Assembly (NCBI GenBank): GCA_016209665.1
Contig: JACQVT010000678.1
Span: 1 to 9,272 of the forward strand
Direction of reading: 5' to 3'
DNA length: 9,272 bases
Source: Planctomycetota bacterium
GTDB lineage: Bacteria > Planctomycetota > Phycisphaerae > UBA1845 > PWPN01
Below the pieces are notes generated by a model that saw nothing but the letters and a program-made list of their open reading frames with translations, was not told the origin of the DNA and made no database searches. The translations under genes and the position numbers were made by a program. How positions within the stretch are numbered: position 1 is the first letter of the stretch; every line of letters starts with the position of its first letter. Shown piece after piece: positions 5,011-9,272 of the stretch.

Positions 5011-7867
5011 CCTTGTCTCCGACCTCGTCCGCGATCCGCTCGAAATACGCCCCTACCCGCTCGCGATACTGCGGCGGCACGACCGTCTGGCCGGCCCCGG
5101 CCGCCCGCAGCGTCTCCAGGGGGTCGACGCGGCCGGGCTCGCCGCCCTCGAAGTTGCCCTCGTGGCCGCCGCGGCCCTTGAGGGCCGCCGACCGCGCGTC
5201 TCGGCCCTCGCGGCCCATATCTCCCCCCAGCGTCGGCAACCGGCCGAACAAGCCCACGTTGTCCAGCGAAGTCGACTGGGCGCTGTAGCCGCTGCCGCCG
5301 CCGATTCCGTTTGCGCCCATGTTCAGGCCCGCCCCGGCCAGAAGCTGCTCCACCGTGTTGCCCAGGCTTTCGCTCAGGTTCGGTGCGAACTTCAGGCACG
5401 TACCCGCCTGGCCGCCCATGCTGTTGCACCGGCCGATGAACTGATTGAGTATCCGCTCGGCCTCGCGGGCCCCCTCGGCCCCCCGCGTGCCCGAGAACGC
5501 GGCCAGCCCGGCCTCCGCGTCGGCCATCGCCTCGGTCGCCCCGCTCTCTTTCACGCCGGCCACGAACGCCGTCGCGGTATCGCGGAGGTTCTCGACCTTG
5601 GGATCGTCCTCGGGCAGACGTTGGATGTGGTCCTCGATGTCGGCCAGCAGGTTCCTCAGGTCCTCGCGGACCTTGTATTGCTCCGACTCCAGGTCGCGCA
5701 TGCGCCCCCGCAGCAGCGGATCGTCGCCGGTGTCCTTGCCCCGCAGCGAGTCCAGCCGGTCGGCCAGCTCCTTCTGCCGCTGGTACAACGCCACGAACCG
5801 CGACTGGTCCTCCAGCAAGGGGTAGATCCTGGCGAACTGCTCCAGCGGCTCGGTGGTCTTCTCCTCGTAGTCCTGTTTGCCGCCCTTGCAGAACTTCGCG
5901 ATGGCCTCGAGCCCCTCCTTCGCCTCGCCCACCTGCGGGGGCGGCTCCTGCCTGGCGAATTCCTTCACCTCCTGTGCGGCCTGCTTGAGCTTGTCCGACA
6001 ACTCCTTCATGTGCTCCTTCATCTTCTTGTCGATATCGAACGGCAGGTCCGTGTCGGCCAGCTTGGCGATCTCTTCCGCCTCCTTTTGCATCCGGTCCGC
6101 CAGCTCGTCGATCTTCTTGCGCATCTCATCCGCCAACGGCGACTCCGCCGGCAGCTTGTCGAGTTCCTTCTGCAGCTCCTCGATCTGGCGGGCGATGTCC
6201 TCCATCCGCCGCCGCGCCTCCTCGTATTTGGCCTGCAAGACCTCCAGGCCCTGTCGCGTGATCACCAGTCGCTGGTAATCCTCCTGGGAGATGATGCGGA
6301 CCGTCGCGACGGGACTCTCCGAGCCCTTGGCTCCGGCCGGGTCGTTGTCCTCCACGCGAGCGAACAGCTTGATCTCGTCGCCCGGACGCAGCCCGTAGGT
6401 CGGCACCGGCAGCCCGACCGCGTGGTTGTACCGCGACGGCGGCGGGCTTGGCACCGGCAGGTCCGCCGGCAGGGCGCGGGAATCGTTCAAGCTGCGATAC
6501 AGGCTCAGCACCGCGATGCCGTAGTCGTCCTCGGCGGCCAGGGCCACCGGCACGACCACGTCAGGCGTGGCCAGCGACACCGCCGGCGGGTCCAACAGCC
6601 GAACGAACGGCCGCTCGTCCGGCCTGATCGCGATCGACGTGCCGAACGCCTCCCGCGACTCCTGGCCGGCCACGTCCCGCACCCGGATTTCCAGTCGGCC
6701 CGGCTCGCGAATCTCGAAATCAGCCGTAACCTCGTGCTCGCCCGCGGCCACCGGGGTCATCTCGCGTTGTACGCTCACCGACGCCGGCCGCCCACCGGTG
6801 ATCTCCAGCCGCCCACCCCCGAGCGGCCGATTGCTTTTCGCCCACACCTGAACTGTTGTGCCCGGCAGACCCGCCAGGCCACCTTGCGGCACCGCCCCCT
6901 CATACGCCCCGCGGTGCGTGTACGCCGGCGGCGTGATGCGGAACCGCACCGCCTCCAGCTTCGGCACGGTAATCACGTCGAGGCGGTACCGGTAGCTCCG
7001 GCCCGCGTCTGCCCGCACGAAGTACTGCATCGGCGTGGTGACGCCCGCCACCGTCGCCCGCCACACGCCGTCCGGCTCGCCGAACATCGGCAGGACTTCC
7101 TCCGGGGCCGCGCCGGGCGCCGGCCCGGGTTCAACGGGCGTTCGCAACACCAGGTCGAGCCGATCCAACGGCGGGCCGCTGGTCGTGACCTTGATCTCCT
7201 GGTTGGCGCCATAGACCACGTCCGCATTGCCCGGCTCAACCTGGAACGACACGCGCGAGTACGGCGGATGGTCGCCGAACGGGTCGATGAACCGCCAGTA
7301 CTCCGCCGCCGCCATCGGCCGGGCGATTAATACGACGGCCACGATGATCGCCCCCACGCCGCTCAGCCCGCACACCGCCCGAGTCAACGGCCCCATCGGC
7401 ACCGCGTCCCGGGCCGCGACACCGTTGGCCAGCCTCGCCGCACGCTCGACGGCCATCTCGGCCAGCCCTTCGGTCAACTGCGACCGCGATCTCCCGTCGC
7501 GCAGCAGGTCGATCCCCGAGCGAATCTGTCCCCGTGTGCTGCCCACCTCGTCCATCCGCCGGGCCAGCAGGTCCGTCCGTCCGGTCCGCCACGCCCCCGC
7601 AACCACCGCCACGAGAAGCACCACCCCCACGACCAACGACACGGCGGCCACGCCGATCCGCAGCGCCGGCGACAGCTCGAACACCAGGTCCAGCCAGCCA
7701 CCGACGATCAGGCACGCCAGCGCCGCTGCCAATCCCCACGCGACCGAGGCGCCGAGCCCGATCCGGATCACCCGCCCCCGCAGTTGCCGGACTCGTTGTG
7801 CCAACAAGCCGCGTACTTCCGCTCCTACGACCCCAATGTCGAAATGACCCGACGTTTCCGCCATCAC
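4985..7867 (-). CDS. DUF4175-like large membrane protein with periplasmic coiled coil
   Basis: This is a 960-residue protein. Hydrophobic segments lie near residues 33-59, 69-95 and 163-184. The basic loop between the second and third (WRTGRTDLLARRMDE) suggests a cytoplasmic N-terminus and a periplasmic bulk. The 'LLARRMDEVGSTRGQIRSGI' stretch and the later 'FRITPPAYTHRG' (308-319) fit the DUF4175 family layout. Residues about 200-525 are rich in beta strands and look like serial Ig-like domains. Residues 529-640 are a charged coiled coil (QIEELQKELDKL, KKIDELADRMQKEAEEI), with further helices to about 815. A Gly-rich segment (845-912) precedes a C-terminal motif VPPQYRERVGAYFERIADE (930-948). 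Periplasmic cysteines are C660, C814 and C824. Function is unknown. It starts 9 nt after the BatA/GATase-like gene. Start is GTG 7867 or ATG 7864. Confidence 0.85.
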   Translation of the reverse strand: MMAETSGHFDIGVVGAEVRGLLAQRVRQLRGRVIRIGLGASVAWGLAAALACLIVGGWLDLVFELSPALRIGVAAVSLVVGVVLLVAVVAGAWRTGRTDLLARRMDEVGSTRGQIRSGIDLLRDGRSRSQLTEGLAEMAVERAARLANGVAARDAVPMGPLTRAVCGLSGVGAIIVAVVLIARPMAAAEYWRFIDPFGDHPPYSRVSFQVEPGNADVVYGANQEIKVTTSGPPLDRLDLVLRTPVEPGPAPGAAPEEVLPMFGEPDGVWRATVAGVTTPMQYFVRADAGRSYRYRLDVITVPKLEAVRFRITPPAYTHRGAYEGAVPQGGLAGLPGTTVQVWAKSNRPLGGGRLEITGGRPASVSVQREMTPVAAGEHEVTADFEIREPGRLEIRVRDVAGQESREAFGTSIAIRPDERPFVRLLDPPAVSLATPDVVVPVALAAEDDYGIAVLSLYRSLNDSRALPADLPVPSPPPSRYNHAVGLPVPTYGLRPGDEIKLFARVEDNDPAGAKGSESPVATVRIISQEDYQRLVITRQGLEVLQAKYEEARRRMEDIARQIEELQKELDKLPAESPLADEMRKKIDELADRMQKEAEEIAKLADTDLPFDIDKKMKEHMKELSDKLKQAAQEVKEFARQEPPPQVGEAKEGLEAIAKFCKGGKQDYEEKTTEPLEQFARIYPLLEDQSRFVALYQRQKELADRLDSLRGKDTGDDPLLRGRMRDLESEQYKVREDLRNLLADIEDHIQRLPEDDPKVENLRDTATAFVAGVKESGATEAMADAEAGLAAFSGTRGAEGAREAERILNQFIGRCNSMGGQAGTCLKFAPNLSESLGNTVEQLLAGAGLNMGANGIGGGSGYSAQSTSLDNVGLFGRLPTLGGDMGREGRDARSAALKGRGGHEGNFEGGEPGRVDPLETLRAAGAGQTVVPPQYRERVGAYFERIADEVGDKGEKVRSEK

Positions 7868-7874
7868 CGCACCG

Positions 7875-7878
7875 CCTC
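7875..7878 (-). promoter_or_regulatory. Ribosome binding site of the DUF4175-like gene
   Basis: GAGG on the minus strand overlaps the TGA stop of the preceding gene (7879-7877). It lies 7 nt before GTG 7867 and 10 nt before ATG 7864. Spacing slightly favours GTG, while codon strength favours ATG; the two differ by a single residue. The placement supports tight co-translation with the gene before it. Confidence 0.45.
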
Positions 7879-9272
7879 AGATCAATCCCCCCGCCCGTCG
7901 CACGCCCCAGCACACCGCCCAGATCCCCAGTACGCCGACCAACACGTACCATCGGTCCCACGCGGGTATCCGCCGCACGCGTTCGGGCTGGGCCCTCCTG
8001 GCGAACGCCTCGTACAGCCCCGCCACTTCGCGGCCGGTCCCCGACTCCAGCCCCGCCCCGCCGCTGTCGTCGGCAATCTTGGCCATCAGGTCGGCCCGGA
8101 CCGCCAATTCAAGCTGCTCGCGGACCGGCGCCCGCACGTCGAACCGCGTCGACGGCGCCGTCGCGCCCCCGCCCGTAACCAGCGCTTCATATTGTCCCGG
8201 CGGCAGCTTGCCGAACACCACGCGAAACACGCCCGGGTCGCTGCCCGCCGCCGTCGCCGCGTAGTCGCCGATCGCGTTCTCCTCACCGGCCACTCGCAGC
8301 TCCACCGTCGGAGGCGGTCCGCCGCCCACCGCTTCCGCGCTCATCAGCAGCGTCGCCGACGCCGGATCGCTGGCCTCGAACAGCACCTTCTCGCACCGCA
8401 GGTCCATGCTCTGTCCCGGCCGCAGGGCCGTCCCGCTCACCAGCCACCGCATCAGACTCTGCCACAGGGCCCCGTACACCTCGCCGTACTCATGTTCCTG
8501 CGGGGGCAGGAACGCCCACCGCCACATGCCGGCCCCCTCGATCACCACCACCCGCCCGGTGCCGTAACTTTGGCACGTCACCACCGGCCATTCCCCGCCG
8601 CCGCCGGCCGCCCCCGCCGTCGCCAGCACCGTCGCCAGCGGCCGCGGCCGCTCCACCCGCGACACCGTGGCCAGCGTCGGCATCTGCGACAGCACGTCCC
8701 CCGACAACCGGTCGTCCAGATCGCCCAGCCACCGCAGCGACCGCCCCTCCTCGGTCAGCCGCACGTGAAACCGTGATTCGCTCGCCTCGCTCCACTGCAC
8801 GGGCAGCACCTGGGCGAGCTTCTCGCCCGGCCGCCCCGCCGGCGACCCGCGGTAGCACACCAGCGACCCGCCCTGCCGCGACATCCATTGCCGCAGGTTG
8901 TTCACCGCCGCGTCGGTCAGGAACACCTCCGTATCGCGACCCAGCACGACGATCTGGTACGGCTTGAGCGCCGCCGCGTCCGCCAGCAGATCACCGGCGC
9001 CCCCCACCACCTTCCACCGCTCCTGGCGGCCGTCATCCGCCGCCGGCGCCGACGCCTCCGGCGCGGAGGCCGCGATCCCGCGGCCCACCCGCAGCGTCCG
9101 CCGCAGGTAGCGGCTCTCGGTCATCCGGACCAGGCTATCGAGCGTGATCACCGGATCGGCCGCCAGCGTCCGCATCAGGAACTTGCTATCCCAGTACGGC
9201 TTGCCCTCCAGCAGCAGCACGCCGATCGGCTCGTTCACCACGTGCAGGAACTCCACCGCTGTATTATTGGCG
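7877..9272 (-). CDS. BatA/GATase-fold envelope protein, C-terminal part (5' end outside window)
   Basis: The frame is open to the window edge. Five codons (ANNTA) precede the GTG at 9256, which itself then reads as Val inside a continuing conserved strand, so 9256 is not the real start. Counting from it: 'EPIGVLLLEGKPYWDSKFL' (9-27) is the first strand and helix of a class I glutamine-amidotransferase-like fold seen in BatA/VWA-linked membrane proteins. 'LKPYQIVVLGRDTEVFL' and 'LRQWMSRQGGSLVCYRGSP' (97-139) continue it. C134 sits in C-Y-R-G, not the classical G-x-C-x-G elbow, so catalysis is doubtful. 'GTGRVVVIEGAGMWRWAFLP' (232-251) and 'LWQSLMRWL' (264-272) are typical of these proteins. 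A beta-rich, probably Ig-like region follows (285-375), then a C-terminal membrane segment (436-452) ending in Arg. The missing N-terminal part probably holds BatA-type membrane segments and perhaps a VWA domain. It heads the visible operon. Confidence 0.8.
   Translation of the reverse strand, partial: ANNTAVEFLHVVNEPIGVLLLEGKPYWDSKFLMRTLAADPVITLDSLVRMTESRYLRRTLRVGRGIAASAPEASAPAADDGRQERWKVVGGAGDLLADAAALKPYQIVVLGRDTEVFLTDAAVNNLRQWMSRQGGSLVCYRGSPAGRPGEKLAQVLPVQWSEASESRFHVRLTEEGRSLRWLGDLDDRLSGDVLSQMPTLATVSRVERPRPLATVLATAGAAGGGGEWPVVTCQSYGTGRVVVIEGAGMWRWAFLPPQEHEYGEVYGALWQSLMRWLVSGTALRPGQSMDLRCEKVLFEASDPASATLLMSAEAVGGGPPPTVELRVAGEENAIGDYAATAAGSDPGVFRVVFGKLPPGQYEALVTGGGATAPSTRFDVRAPVREQLELAVRADLMAKIADDSGGAGLESGTGREVAGLYEAFARRAQPERVRRIPAWDRWYVLVGVLGIWAVCWGVRRAGGLI

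Noticed and set aside
5162..7330. 722-codon plus-strand open frame opposite the DUF4175-like gene
   Set aside because: It is antisense to a gene with clear membrane segments and a coiled coil. Its composition (Leu/Arg/His/Gln-rich, no domain pattern) is what the complement of GC-rich codons gives.
7784..8776. 330-codon plus-strand open frame
   Set aside because: It is Arg/Pro/His-rich, antisense to the BatA/GATase-like gene and its junction, and has no domain pattern.
9254..9256. GTG at 9256 as the start of the BatA/GATase-like gene
   Set aside because: The frame stays open to the window edge, and the following residues are the middle of a conserved fold. There is no signal peptide or room for a ribosome binding site to judge.

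Overview
The window is strongly GC-rich, and all credible genes lie on the minus strand, so transcription runs from position 9272 towards position 1. Their make-up points to a planctomycete-type bacterium (Planctomycetota, possibly Phycisphaerae). The evidence is a chain of a BatA/glutamine-amidotransferase-like membrane protein, a DUF4175-like membrane protein and a DUF4159 protein, the kind of chain that usually sits downstream of MoxR and DUF58 genes. The lineage is inferred from family content only, because no rRNA or marker gene is present.

In transcription order: (1) the C-terminal part of a BatA/GATase-fold envelope protein (7877 to the window edge, start outside). (2) A 960-residue DUF4175-like protein (4985-7867) with three membrane segments, a long periplasmic beta region, a coiled coil and a Gly-rich tail. 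(3) A DUF4159 protein (4161-4988) overlapping it by GTGA, with an unusual run of four cysteines. (4) A 1116-residue secreted protein (777-4127) fusing a thioredoxin-like CGWC domain to HEAT repeats. (5) After a 129-base gap with its own good ribosome binding site and a possible hairpin, a secreted SIMPL/DUF541 protein (647 down to base 1, 3' end cut by the window). Genes 1-4 are packed with gaps of 9 nt, -4 nt and 33 nt and look like one operon. The fifth may be co-transcribed or separate.

Every product is predicted to be in the inner membrane or periplasm. Together they look like the downstream part of a planctomycete MoxR/Bat-like envelope module. Its biochemical role is not established, and none of these domains gives a firm reaction. 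The most distinctive points are the thioredoxin-HEAT fusion beside cysteine-bearing periplasmic partners, the CCCC motif, and two sets of short tandem repeats placed exactly on gene junctions. One of these is a heptanucleotide repeat in which the stop of one gene and the start of the next both lie inside repeat units. No RNA genes, mobile elements, CRISPR arrays or clear promoters were seen. Long plus-strand open frames are antisense shadows of these genes.
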